Positions 10,401 through 39,405 of a stretch of DNA of 64,000 nt are shown here, piece after piece. Both the position numbers and the translations under genes were made by a program. Positions within the stretch are counted from its first letter, which is position 1, and each line of letters opens with the position of its first letter. The notes beneath the pieces are model-generated. The model worked only from the letters and a program-made list of their open reading frames with translations. It was not told where the DNA came from and did not search any database. Origin of the DNA: Periplaneta americana (taxonomy: Eukaryota > Arthropoda > Insecta > Blattodea > Blattidae); assembly GCF_040183065.1 (NCBI RefSeq), contig NC_091120.1, positions 21,981,708-22,045,707 on the forward strand, in the 5' to 3' direction.

Positions 10401-11601
10401 AAAAAATGTCCAAAAAATTACAAAAATGCTATTTAAAACGTAAAAAATTCTCTTACAAATATTGCTCTCGCAAATTCGTTGCAAAGAAGGGCAGCACTGC
10501 TACTTACAGACCTGTTACTAAATCTACGTATTACTCTGTGAAGAGATTTATTAAATCTACATACTTAGACTTCAACAAACAAAATTTGATAACACAATCT
10601 CAAGGGAAAAAATGGAACTCTCTGCATCAAAATCCACAGTTAATTCCCGATTTACCACGAAAATCGTCTGTAGCTGCATTTGGATTGGCAACAGGCCATG
10701 ATTGTTTGGCCAAACACCTGCATAGAATTGGAATATATCAGTCCCCTAACTGCCCATTGTGCAACTCAAACCAAGAAATGGATTCGGAACACCTCAAAAT
10801 CTGTGCTTCAGTGGCTGGTCATGATAATATCTTTGAAAAATATTGGAGTGCAAGAGGTCAAATGACTTTATTGTCAAACACCTGGCATTAGAAAACAACA
10901 ACATATTGGTCTTAGAAGGGGAGGGAAGAAAATTTTACCTAATTTCCCAGAACTGAAGTTCGTATGAAAAAGTTTATTCTAGCATAGAAGGGGTGGTAGA
11001 TTGTCCAAGTTAGCAAGAGCTTACAAATTAGTTTTCACATCAATGCACCCCGTTATGCAAAATGAATCTGATCGATCAACAATGTCTCTTTCACTGATAG
11101 AATATGACTCTTCCTTAACACGTATTGTCAACACATAAATTCCACCTACAAAAGAATATTTACTAAAATAAAAATTACTAATTGTTAATTTTATATGAAT
11201 TCCGAAAGTCCTAGCACCTAGAAATCCGTTCCCTAGTCATCAGCAATTTGATCAGATCGATTTCTGTGGTCAAGGAATTCCCTGTGTGGTATTTGTTCAG
11301 CCTATATTTTTCTCTAATGATTTAATAATTTTGTATGTACAGATTAGATTGGCCTGTTCGTACCATCAGCTTCAGTCATGATGGGCGCCTCTTAGCTTCA
11401 GCATCAGAAGATCTGGTTATTGATGTTGGAGAAGTTGAAACTGGAGAGAAAGTTGTGGACATACCAGTAGAAGCAGCCACATTCACTGTCGCCTGGCATC
11501 CCAGTCAGTACCTTCTAGCTTACGCTTGTGATGACAAAGACTCTTATGATCGCAAGAGAGATGCAGGCAGTCTCAAAGTTTATGGTTTCCCTTCTGAGTG
11601 A
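2670..11601 (+). CDS. THOC3: THO complex subunit 3 (THOC3/Tex1), five coding exons
   Basis: WD40 subunit of the THO part of TREX, which couples transcription and splicing to nuclear mRNA export. Coding exons are 2670-2855, 6189-6345, 6695-6899, 9115-9276 and 11343-11601. They join in frame to 969 nt (322 aa), a little shorter than the roughly 350-aa vertebrate protein. All introns are GT-AG. The product follows THOC3 from end to end: SGSFDKCVTIF, FRGHGGSVDQLCWH, TASGDKSVRIWDARS, NITWSPDGNTIAVGNK, FEVNEISWN, FATGSADALVSLWDVDEL, RLDWPVRTISFSHDG, SEDLVIDVGEVETG, FTVAWHP, ACDDKDSYDRKRDAGSLK. These are six or seven WD repeats. The N-terminus is short and starts MASFFSQIDEL. It converges with NDOR1. 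A likely poly(A) signal AATAAA lies at 11865. Introns 1 and 4 carry LINE insertions. Identification is from protein motifs and is strong. Confidence 0.96.
3115..3151. repeat. (TA)n microsatellite
   Basis: An uninterrupted TA run of about 36 bp in THOC3 intron 1. Confidence 0.95.
3262..3425 (+). mobile_element. LINE family A 3' end
   Basis: Encodes the C-terminal tail of the family A ORF: RRRWQDNIKIDLREVGYD, then LINLAQDRDQWRAYVKAAVN, stopping soon after. It ends in GTAAGTAAATAAGTAAGT, a short-repeat LINE tail. It is strongly 5'-truncated and lies in the sense direction of THOC3 intron 1. Confidence 0.75.
3643..5650 (-). mobile_element. LINE family B, 5'-truncated, with target duplication
   Basis: The 13-bp repeat CATTATTATATTT at 3643-3655 and 5638-5650 brackets the element as a target-site duplication. 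The minus strand reads CPIHKKGSKLDCINFRGISL, QCGFRQGRSTTDHIF, FIDFKQAFD, GVRQGDSLS, the catalytic YADDIVVMS and NKEKTKYM. The post-RT part follows: ERKILRKIYGPK, RRLEWLGHVIRM. The 3' end at 3656 carries a GAA-rich tail. The endonuclease half and upstream parts are missing. A second LINE splits this one at 4056-4664. The frame before and after that insertion is largely open, which suggests moderate age. The LINE clade is uncertain. Confidence 0.88.
4041..4679 (+). mobile_element. LINE family C 3' end, nested in LINE B
   Basis: A 15-bp target duplication ATGTCATCAGTTGTT at 4041-4055 and 4665-4679 brackets the insertion, which reads opposite to its host LINE. It encodes YLGSLVNSNNDISEEISRR, KTLIKPVLTYASETWPL, ERKILRRIFGP, RLRWAGHVKRMDE and GRPKLRWMDCVMDDIK, then stops at 4552. 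It ends in a (GAT)n tail just before the right repeat. The open frame of 167 codons is uninterrupted, so the insertion is fairly young. Confidence 0.88.
6189..6345 (+). CDS. THOC3: THOC3 coding exon 2
   Basis: The acceptor TTTTACAG ends at 6188 and the donor GTATTC starts at 6346. It encodes NKEFTFRGHGGSVDQLCWH through CAATIATK, a complete WD repeat, and leaves one base that completes a glycine codon in exon 3. Confidence 0.93.
6695..6899 (+). CDS. THOC3: THOC3 coding exon 3
   Basis: The acceptor TTTTTTCAG ends at 6694 and the donor starts at 6900. It encodes GENINITWSPDGN through GQGCIHIL, then AG of a serine codon completed in exon 4. The preceding intron is only 349 bp, the shortest in the gene. 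Confidence 0.93.
7341..7404. repeat. (ATT)n microsatellite
   Basis: A run of ATT units in THOC3 intron 3. Confidence 0.95.
7650..7715 (+). mobile_element. Jockey/CR1-type LINE 3' tail
   Basis: Contains GAGTGGAAGAGAAGGCC, then TTACGGCCTTAACTTTGCCA and AAATAAAACTACTACT. It matches the 3' end of the LINE at 29640-31485, including the AAGGCC/GGCCTT hairpin, and ends in a short-repeat tail. Confidence 0.65.
8287..8514. repeat. foldback MITE-like repeat
   Basis: GAGAGTCGGGTAGTATCGGA then TTGGGTAATATCGGACAGTG near 8287-8330 is matched in inverse by CACTGTCCGATATTACCCAA and TGATACTACCCGACTCTC near 8458-8511. A second inner inverted pair (ACATGGTTAC / GTAACCATGT) makes almost the whole unit fold on itself. 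There is no coding potential. Confidence 0.75.
9115..9276 (+). CDS. THOC3: THOC3 coding exon 4
   Basis: The acceptor TTTTTTCCTAG ends at 9114 and the donor GTGAGA starts at 9277. It encodes YPDLELQHILKAHPG through CLRTFS, including the WD repeat FATGSADALVSLWDVDEL. Confidence 0.93.
9535..9660 (+). repeat. SINE family S1, body only
   Basis: CCCTCAACCCATTAACAGC, then GCTGGATAACTTTC and CATGGACTCATTTTGCTGAT. This is the S1 SINE body without a clear tRNA-like head. It lies in THOC3 intron 4. Confidence 0.5.
9881..10390. repeat. 255-bp tandem duplication
   Basis: The unit at 9881-10135 is repeated directly at 10136-10390. Two anchors confirm the 255-bp period: CTCCTGCTAT at 9881 and 10136, and TTATATTTGC at 10071 and 10326. 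Reading both units side by side I see no difference. The duplication sits in THOC3 intron 4, just upstream of a LINE end. Confidence 0.92.
10475..10905 (+). mobile_element. I-type LINE ORF2 C-terminus (family E)
   Basis: The open frame encodes AKKGSTATYRPVTKSTYYSV, then RKSSVAAFGLATGHDCLA, CPLCNSNQEMDSEHLKIC and LSNTWH, stopping at 10891. CPLC...H...C is the C-terminal zinc knuckle common in I/R1-group LINEs, and the preceding KKGS is the end of an RNase H domain. The tail is AAAACAACAACA. It is the same family as 37303-38114, 58506-59220 and 63385-64000. Confidence 0.8.
11343..11601 (+). CDS. THOC3: THOC3 coding exon 5 and stop
   Basis: The acceptor is TGTATGTACAG and the stop is TGA at 11599-11601. 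It encodes RLDWPVRTISFSHDG to the C-terminus LKVYGFPSE. The acidic ACDDKDSYDRKRDAG loop is typical of THOC3 orthologs. Confidence 0.94.
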
Positions 11602-11890
11602 CCACACAAGTTTATTTTGAAGGACATATTTTATAGTTACACACGAAGTATCTAGGTCAGATTATGCATTTAATACAGAGGGGAAGTGTAATCAGCACTT
11701 TGAATAGAAGTGCATTTACAACAAGGAGGAGTTATTATATCGTGATGAAGTCATGCTTACATTCAGTACAATAATAAATTGAATAAGTGGATGAGTGACT
11801 GGCTGAATGAATGCTATTATGTGAACTGTCTCCCATGATTGTACTTCAAAGAAAACTGGCATTGAATAAAACACGTAATTTTGTACAGAG
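11602..11890 (+). terminator. THOC3: THOC3 3' UTR and poly(A) signal
   Basis: AATAAA at 11865-11870 lies about 265 bases after the stop codon and is the best cleavage signal. An earlier AATAAA also lies near 11774. The actual cleavage site cannot be seen. Confidence 0.5.
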
Positions 11891-12810
11891 TCGAACTTTT
11901 ATTTTCATATTTTAAGGGAGATAATTAAGAAATGTTACGTGTTCACAAATTGTGAAACAATAAGACATTTTTAATTAAAATATATAATTTTGAATGGTAA
12001 GGTTTCCAATTATGCTGAAACTAAATAATGAAGCATAAAATATTAGTGATTTCTTTACATTGTAGTCAGCTAGTATAATATGGTCGTGATTACTATATTT
12101 GTTTCCAGACCCAAGGTACGCGGGTTCGATCCTAATGTAGAGTAATAATTTTTTTGTATTAACAATATATGCGAAATGTGTTAAAACTTAAGTTTTTACG
12201 CATATCCCTTAATGAAAAGCCAAAAATTAAGTGATATATATCCGCAAAATAAATAAAAATCCACTAAATTACATCATAATCACTATATTTCCAACAAGAA
12301 AACAGATTTTATGGAGAATTCGCACGAAAAATGACTTTCTTCCAAATAAAACGTGAAATTTTCTTATGAACATTTGTACATACTGATCATTCAGCATTAT
12401 ATGTGTTTGGGATCTGGCAATGATGTACACATAGTTTCAGGGACTACTTCCCAGGAGCAGACAATGGTCATTTCTCTTTCCCACAACAACTGCCTTCCCG
12501 AGATCCTCTCAGTCAAATGAAATTTAATTAATTATGCAAACTTTTTTTTTTTTTTTGCCCACTAAAGTCCTAAGTGAAACTTCCCTAAAATTATCAAGTA
12601 AAGATGTTAGTTCCTTTCTGCACAAAAGAAGAGGAGTAAATGCAAATCAGCCAAAGGTAGAACACATTATAAGAACTTAAATTTAAGGTAATAACAAATA
12701 CAGAAATATAAAGGATTCCACAAATGATGGTGATGGCCAAGACCAATGTAGAAATGCTGATATACAACCAGCTCCATGACTGGATTTTGAATTTTATCTA
12801 AAAAAAAAAG
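11891..12810. other. convergent intergenic stretch
   Basis: AT-rich DNA between the THOC3 3' end and a Tigger-like element. I see no gene or recognised repeat. Confidence 0.4.
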
Positions 12811-13700
12811 TACAGTAGAACTTGGTTATAACGACCTCGTTTTGTGCGACATCTCGCCTATAACGTCAAATATTCTGTGGTCCCAAATAATTCCCCACGA
12901 GACAAATGCTTTTCTATCTTGCTTAATACGACAAACACATATGAGTCTACCTCGCATATAACTTCATTTTCAACCTCAGTTTGGAATAATATTTCTAAGA
13001 ACCAAAGTATTTTAAGAAATACTTACTTACAAATGGCTTTTAAGGAACCCGCAGGTTCATTGCCGCCCTCACATAAGCCCGCCATCGGTCCCGATCCTGT
13101 TCAAGATTAATCCAGTCCCTATCATCATATCCCACGCATTTTAACGCAATATGGCCACTAAAAGAAAAGTTTCAACATTGGAAGAAAAAGTTAAAGCGAT
13201 TCATTAAGTTGAGAATGGAATTAAAAAAGCTGACGTGTGTCGTGAGTTTGGCCTAGTTAATTGCACAATCCAAATGATTTGGGAGAGCAAGGATGAAATT
13301 GTTGCTGCATTTGAACAAACCGATCAAGCTAGGGGAGGGAGCAATGAAATTGCAACTGAAATAATGAATATAGAACGTAATTTAGAAAGTGTGTATTGGG
13401 CAAGTATGAGACAACAGAATAAAATGACTTATTACTTCACTCCAAAGTAGACTAAAGAAGTTTGGTGAGTTCTGAACAAACTGTTTTAATACAAAATACT
13501 GAATTTATAATTGTACATGTATTTTATTATGTTCATGATAGGCTTAAAAGTGAATACATAAATCTAAAATAAGGCTAATTAAGTTATTTTCCATTTTCCA
13601 CCTTACTAGACTCATAATATGAATCTTGGTTACTACAACACTCTATAACAACGTAATTTTTAAGGTCCCTTGGATGTCGTTATAACCAAATTCTACTGTA
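12811..13700 (+). mobile_element. Tigger/pogo-like element, with LINE fragment inside
   Basis: The left end TACAGTAGAACTTGGTTATA is matched inverted by the right end TATAACCAAATTCTACTGTA, giving terminal repeats of about 23 bp with TA at the ends. Inside, from 13151, the plus strand encodes MATKRKVSTLEEKVKAIH, then a stop, then VENGIKKADVCREFGL and IWESKDEI. This is the N-terminal CENP-B/Tigger helix-turn-helix. A stretch near 13350-13450 (NIERNLESVYWASMRQQNK, then YFTP) resembles the Tigger C-terminus. The DDE core is absent, so it is non-autonomous. A family A LINE end lies at 13023-13135. A second copy is at 20687-21489. Confidence 0.85.
13023..13135 (-). mobile_element. LINE family A 3' end in a Tigger-like element
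   Basis: Contains CTTTTAAGGAACCCGCAGG, then CATAAGCCCGCCATCGGTCC. It matches the LINE A 3' end at 56483 onward in the same orientation. It interrupts the Tigger-like copy relative to the copy at 20687. Confidence 0.7.
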
Positions 13701-14480
13701 GAAGTAATTTGGCCAATCAGGGTTACATTTAAGACTGGATCATGGAGTCTATGACCTGGATTTTAAGAGAATCTGATCTGTAGTCCTTAGTTCGAGACCA
13801 GACACAACACCAGTCAATTCATAATTTCACTGATGCAGAAACCACCTATGCCTAATAAATATGAGCACTACCATGAGGGATAACTTGAATATATTATAAG
13901 TCATCAAAGCATCCTCAGTGGCAACATGTCAAGACTTCAGTGGACTTCTGCCTCCCAAAGCTAAACTGTGCCCATCATTTTTACCCCACTCAAATATTGA
14001 AAGTGTAACTGAAACTTGTTTCAGAACACTTCAAATCCATTTTACTCTATTAAGTTCATACATTGGAAATGTCCACGTTTTCATTTGTTAAATCTTAAAA
14101 TGAAGATCAAATTTAATTACCTTTGTTTTGCATCGGGTGCTGCGAAAACGAAAAGTTGATCGGTACTAACATTACATAAAAGTAGTGTATTATGTATTTT
14201 ACTGTTTTATTCATAAACATACAATTTTTTCTCATATTAGAATTAGGCTTTTGGGTATCCACCATGTCCTGGAACTTGACATGACGGCATCATACCTAAA
14301 AGCCTAATTCTGATCACATTCACAGTAAAAGCCTAGAAACGCAAATATACAATTTACTCTTTCTGCAACAAAAACATATCACAGTCAATTCACAGATACA
14401 GACAGATGCAGCATTAATTCGCATGTTCTGTCAATTTATTTTCTATTTATTCAGAAGAAGTATATGTGAAACCACATTTA
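13701..14480. other. downstream of the NDOR1 stop
   Basis: Contains the NDOR1 3' UTR read on the minus strand. Several TTTATT (AATAAA on the minus strand) occur near 14203 and 14445. No other gene is seen. Confidence 0.35.
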
Positions 14481-33354
<18,874 letters not shown>

Positions 33355-34016
33355 TATCTGTAAATATTAGTAAACTTAACAAATGTAATGAATAAACTCA
33401 CTCTCAGACGCCTACAGGAATAGTTAAGAGAGTTCACTTGATCTCCCTGTTATTCTAAGAATAGTAAATACTTGAGTGAGATCTACTATGACCGCAGACC
33501 AATTAATTAGTTGCTCTTTGCATGCTGAGTGATAAAGTAATTCAGTCAAATTTATTGAATAATATTTCAAATTTTCAAATTAAGGTTGCAATTGTTTCAA
33601 GGTCTAGATTTCGTCAATCAATGACCCCAACGTTTTGTAACAGTGACTTTATTTCAATTGCAATTGAACTGTTATTATTTTTGGTCAAGATAGAGTATTG
33701 ACTGGCCACTGAAAGAATATTGCACACTTTTATTACTGCCAATGTGGCAACTAACAACGTCACTAAAAAAAAATTACCAGCCTTTCCCAGCGCCTGAAAA
33801 ATCCCAGAACTCAATCGCTCTCATCCGAATCTTCTCGTAGACCGTCGGAGTGGAAGGCCTTGACGTGTGCTAACCTAACCTAACAACGTAAACTTTGGAC
33901 AAAGGATGGCGAACAGCACGAAAGCGTACATTTTTGGACAATTTTGAGTATATGCAAGGCATACCAAAAAGCCTAAAATAACCTAACCTAACTTCTCACA
34001 TTCCTATATCCAAAAC

Positions 34017-34058
<42 letters not shown>

Positions 34059-34238
34059 GTTAACCTAACGTAAGGTAACAAAACAAAACAAAACGTATAA
34101 AATTTCAGTGTACACAAGCGCAAAAACTTCCGTAATGTCACTCTCGGTTGTTGGTAAGACTGAATAAACAGGTGAAAACAGTTGGAGGTGTATAAGCAGA
34201 GTGCGAAGGGAAATACCTATTCGCCACTTTAGCAACAA

Positions 34239-34296
<58 letters not shown>

Positions 34297-34600
34297 CGGG
34301 AAAATCTGAAAGACTGATGCAGCTACGCTCTCTACGAAATCGAATTAACATATTATAGATAGTGGGCGACGTAGACGACGGCCACATCCCTCTTTCAGGT
34401 TATATACAGCACACAATCTATGTGTTCGAGGGTAAAGCTTGTGTTCTCCACCACAAAAACAAACCCAACCTAACCCCAATGCAGTCATAGTCTGGACCAT
34501 AACCTTTATTTTAACCAGTGTCACCTTAAAAATATGTCTACACAGATACTTACTTCTTCAATTTCAAGATTTAAGAGTTTATAATATGAGGGGATTTCAA
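33355..34600. other. NDOR1 upstream region with poly(A) tracts
   Basis: Contains two long A runs (34021-34048 and 34240-34294) and CCTAACCTAAC motifs that are common in insect intergenic DNA. It should hold the NDOR1 promoter, but no clear core element is visible. Confidence 0.4.
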
Positions 34601-36109
34601 TAACAGTTGTTGCACAGAAGTATTTATTTATTATTGTTTATTCACATAAACTCACTAACTCTAACACGTACACCATTATAAGACACAACACAAGAAAGCA
34701 GAGGTGCTAAAAACCAATGCCATTTTACGATGAGAACCAGCAGATGGCAGTCTCAACGATCTCAACTATAAAGTGTGTAGTCATATGCAGAGCACCGTGG
34801 CTAACAAGAAATTTTGCGTTTTCTCTGTTTCGGCTTCAATTCGCCTCTTCAGCTAAGGAAGTGTAATGACAAAAATCTGTCGATCACTACCTTACGAAAC
34901 AGTGGAGAAGGAAAGATCTCTAATGGTGAAATTCCAAATTATATAATTTGATACACCTCCGCCAGTGCTATTGCTGTCTTTTGACATTGCTTTGCAAAGA
35001 TGTTAATTGTTTTTCATAATAATTGTAAATAATCAAAGTGTACGAAAAAGACTGGCAAAACTCCGTTGTAGGAAGTTACCAAACCTTACCGCTATGCTGG
35101 AGGCGGAGTTTTCCCTCCATTAATCTGAACCATTGTCGCTACTGATTGACAAGTCATCTGATCCATCACTGCTATCAGTACGCGCTACTGTTGGCTGACA
35201 ATTATGAAGGAGGAGGTGAAAGTGAATAGTATATTGTGTCAGTCTTTAAGATTGACGCATGCGCAGACCAACGGAATTTTGTAAGTTGTTCCCCCATACA
35301 TATAAATTGGACATTTGTTTATTTTGTTTTTGTTTAATGTGCCCAGAAATTTACACAGCATGTTATTTTTTAACTTTAACAAATTCTAAAGTTCATGTGC
35401 AATAGTTCTCTCTTATGGAAAGAAATTAACTTATATTTTTTTCATAAGATAAATTAGCGTTTTATTTGGAAAATAGAACTGTACAAACAACACTGTTATG
35501 TATAGTAGGTAGAAAATGTAAGCAGATACTAAGACTTAGGAGAGAAAGGCATGCAGTGCCTAAATGTCATCAACCGATCTGGCTGCATTACCAAAACATC
35601 CAACCTATACACAAAGCACTTGCTCGATTCCTATCAAACACCCCTCCCTTTCATACACACACCCTCAAATGACGCAGTCAAAATATGAAGCTCGCAAGAG
35701 AAGAATTCTTCGTCAAATACCTTACCTAACCAAATGCACCATGAACAGCAAGTTTACACTAGCACAACAAAAAAGAAGCCATTCTTCACATAGCTAAACC
35801 ACATAAACAACAAATATATATACACCCAGCAATAAACCTATTATAGATACAACACATTTACACAAACCCACCAAACACAAACAACAAAATAATACTGTAC
35901 AAACTCACACCTCTACAATTAACACCAATCCCGCCTACCAAACTAGGTATATCACACGCAAACAACTTTCATAATCAGCTAATCACTCTGACTCTTGTGG
36001 TATCACCAATAAATCTACAAATTGTTACAATATATACAGTATATTGTTACTTTTATGTAAAATAACTACAGAGAGTACCCTGCGTGTGTAAGATCTTGTA
36101 TACCTTATT
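34601..36109. other. unassigned; A+C-rich strand bias at 35560-35970
   Basis: The plus strand of 35560-35970 is strikingly poor in G and T, with many CACA, ACAAAC and CATACAC words. Small ORFs here look like compositional artefacts. No gene is recognised. Confidence 0.4.
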
Positions 36110-36400
36110 TTATTTCATGGAGTGTAGTTTCATAGAAAAGACTTTGCCGACAAACCTTCTACTGCTCACTACTAATTGGTTGTCATAAATAAATGTCTTC
36201 GTTACTGTGACGGAAATCTTGTCTTCTCCTGTTAGTAACCAATCACAACCTTCGTTCAGAAGAATTGACAGGCTCCCGTCAAATCCACGTGGAGGCAGAG
36301 TTGTCGCATCTTTTCCGAATTCCAAGAATCCCGTCAGTTTCACTGCATAATTTCGAGGATCACCAGGATTGTGGCAACTGTGCAATGTTGGGACGAGGGG
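36110..36400 (-). CDS. unrecognised coding-like ORF (possible exon or relic)
   Basis: A minus-strand frame reads LPTQTTLTIPSCPLVPTL, then HSCHNPGDPRNYAVKLTGFL, PPRGFDGSLSILLNEGCDWL, DKISVTVTKTFIYDN and RRFVGKVFSMKL, with stop at 36110. Residue use (balanced G, P, D, charged residues, few low-complexity runs) looks more like real protein than the surrounding AT-rich DNA. I do not recognise the family. The frame is closed upstream by a stop near 36450. It could be a lone exon, a retrocopy or an old mobile-element gene. The start is not decided. Confidence 0.3.
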   Translation of the reverse strand, partial: PLVPTLHSCHNPGDPRNYAVKLTGFLEFGKDATTLPPRGFDGSLSILLNEGCDWLLTGEDKISVTVTKTFIYDNQLVVSSRRFVGKVFSMKLHSMK

Positions 36401-37180
36401 ACAGGATGGAATTGTCAGAGTTGTTTGTGTAGGAAGTCATAAATCTGTAAATGGGTGTTCAAAGGAGCCACCGAACTGCACCCCTTGAAATAAAATAAGG
36501 TATAACAGCGGCTGCCTCTAAGCCAGAAATTTCAATAAACTCAACTCTCTCGGCTCCAACTATTGTGACTCCAACAGTTTGATGGTGCATGGAAATATGT
36601 TTTACCTAGATTTGATGTATGCCAACTTCTTACGTGCACTTCATGCAACCGTGGCTTTTTCTGCCTCTGCCACACATGTAGCCCAATTATCGACCTGAAA
36701 CGTGGAGTTTAAGATTTAATTTCAGAAGCTAACGTAAAAGCACTGAGCACGTGAATTTGTGTTTTAATCTGCAACTGCCATATTTAATTTAGTTCGCAGA
36801 AATAGCCATTGTAAAACCACGGCCAATTATACGTATGTATTGACAGTGGTACAACACAACACTACATATTAAGCGAAGTCCTTTATTTTGTTATTATTGG
36901 CTCTGGGGGTAGGGGAACATATGGCAGTTTTTCCCAGTAGTTGCTCACTCTGGACAGTGTTTTCAAAAACACCTTCATGGCAGCATGGCAGATGATAAGC
37001 CATTGTTTACAACTGGAAATGACGGACCTACTCGAAAACCCTATTCAAACCCATTATCTGCGCATGTCTATCATACTGCGATACAGCATCTTGAGGATAA
37101 CGGAAGTTTTCATCACATGAGGACCTGCGAAACTTAATATCACAAGTAACCATCCCTCACAGCCATTTTCTGGTCACAAA

Positions 37181-37182
<2 letters not shown>

Positions 37183-37241
<59 letters not shown>

Positions 37242-37244
37242 GTC

Positions 37245-37279
<35 letters not shown>
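37183..37279. repeat. (AAT)n microsatellite
   Basis: A nearly pure AAT run immediately upstream of a LINE end. Confidence 0.95.
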
Positions 37280-37282
<3 letters not shown>

Positions 37283-37302
37283 GTACCGGTACTGATAAAG
37301 AT

Positions 37303-38114
37303 AACAAATATAAACACACATTTATACACCGATGGAGCCTTGATCTCCAGGGAACAAGGTGCCGGTGCAGGTGTTACGTGCTGTCTCTTCTCACTTTATA
37401 GATCTCTTGGATATGGAACTATAAGTTTTGATGAAGAAATCATTACAATAAGTGAAAGTCTCAGGAATCTTCTATGCCACATCAATAAATTTAGGAATGC
37501 AGTTATATTGTCAGACTCCAAAGCAGCTATTCTATCAATCGTCTCTAAACACACACCTTCATCTCAAACAGCAGAAATAACTAAAATGCTCTCTCAATTA
37601 ATATCACTCAATAAAAGAATTGTATTCCAATGGATACCATCCCATTGTGGAATCCTGGGAAACGAGAATGCGGATGCTTTAGCAAAGAAGGGCAGCACTG
37701 CTACTTACAGACCTATTACTAAATCTACATATTACTCTGTGAAAAGATTTATTAAATCTACATACTTAGACTTCAACAAACAAAATTTGATAACACAATC
37801 CCAAGGGAAAAAATGGAACTTTCTGCATCATAAATCCACAGTTGATTCCCGATTTACCACGAAAATCGTCTGTAGCTGCATTTAGATTGGCAACAGGCCA
37901 TGACTGTTTGGCCAAGCATCTGCATAGAAATGGAATATATCTGTCTCCTAACTGTCCACTGTGCAACTCAAATCAAGAAATGGATTCAGAACATCTCAAA
38001 ATCTGTGCTTCAGTAGCTAACTATGACAATATCTTCGAAAAATATTGGAGTGCAAGAGGTCAAATGGCTTTATTGTCAAATGCCTGGCATTAGAAAACAA
38101 CAACAAATATAAAC
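37303..38114 (+). mobile_element. I-type LINE RNase H and C-terminus (family E)
   Basis: Encodes a nearly complete RNase H domain: LYTDGALISREQG (first acid), ITISESLRNLL (second), VILSDSKAAILS (third), FQWIPSHCGILGNENADALA (fourth acid region). It then matches the fragment at 10475: KKGSTATYRPITKSTYYSV. A frame change near 37830-37845 leads to RKSSVAAFRLATGHDCLA, CPLCNSNQEMDSEHLKIC and LSNAWH. The tail is AAAACAACAAC. A possible 13-bp target duplication AACAAATATAAAC lies at 37303-37315 and 38102-38114, partly overlapping the CAA tail. The RT domain is absent through 5' truncation. Confidence 0.87.
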
Positions 38115-39405
38115 CAAATTCTTTTAAAAAACCAGAAGACGTACACAGCAGCATTCATGAACGAAGTAAAGTTTAACATTGACGTTTTCAATTTTTTCTG
38201 GCAATGAGTAATGTCGAATGTATCTTTCTGCAAAATGTTTAACAGAAGGTGTGCTTTTGGCAGTACTATATGAAAAACCTCCATCAGAACACTGAACTCG
38301 AAGTCAGTATCTTTTTAATCTGCTGCACAATACCGTACTTCGGAATCAAGAGGCAAGTCAGAAAAAATTTTATGAAACAATTGATTTTACTTTTCTCCAA
38401 CACTGGGGAGCATTTCAACAACTAGACAATTCTAACGCTATCTAGTTGGAGCAACGAAACGAAAACAACTTCTGATTATTTCATTGAGCATGGATTTTTC
38501 AGAAGACGTAAAAAAAAGTAGATGGAAGCCAGAAAACGTTTTAAGTATTTTTCACGATTCGATGCATTTCAACGAGTCTCGTAACACCAAATTTCATTAA
38601 TAGACACGAAAAATTGTAAACGTAGCTTGAGGACGCTTAGATTTGACATGGGTTGTTGAGGCATTGCACTGATCATTGTTTATCGATATTCCGTCGTATG
38701 TTTTTATAATATATTGCTACATCTAAACTCCTCTATACGACCATAGTAGGAAAATCTATCGGTTACCTTATCATCACCAACATTACAAACCGAATGAAAC
38801 TTTCCTGAATTTCAGTCTTTGTATCAATGTATCTATTGTAAATAGATACCTGTTTGAATTCATTCATCGAATGACCCTCGCAAGGTTAGTTAAATTATTT
38901 TGCATTAAAGAATCTTAGCTGGTGAAAACAGTAGTACATAGACTGTTCAATAGAATGATCAATATTCTTTACTTGCACAGTTTTGAATTTAAAATTTAAA
39001 TTTGGTTAATTTCTTAATAACTTCTAATCTATTACGTAATATTGCGACCGTTAACTTTATTTCCTTTTTTAACCTGTGACAGACGATCGAATTAAGACAC
39101 AATTAGTTTCACCTAAGGCACAATGCATTAGACGCGTGAAGAATTTGCTGCTCTAAAATATGTGGCTTGCGTCTTCTAAGACGTATAAAATGTTACAGCA
39201 GGCTTGTAGGGAACCTACCAGGTGTGAATATTAAATAAGGGAACTTAGCATCTCCGATGCTTGCTGTAGTGCAGAGCGGACATAGAGTAGGTAGTGTTGA
39301 CTTTGATGCTTCTGGATGAAAGGAACCCTCAACCCGTCTTTCTATGTGGTTTAGCTTGCCTCTGGGATTTCGTGAAAGAAAGAGCTGTTGTGTCATTTTG
39401 CCGGG
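38115..39405. other. unassigned AT-rich intergenic DNA
   Basis: No gene or recognised repeat is visible. Confidence 0.35.
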
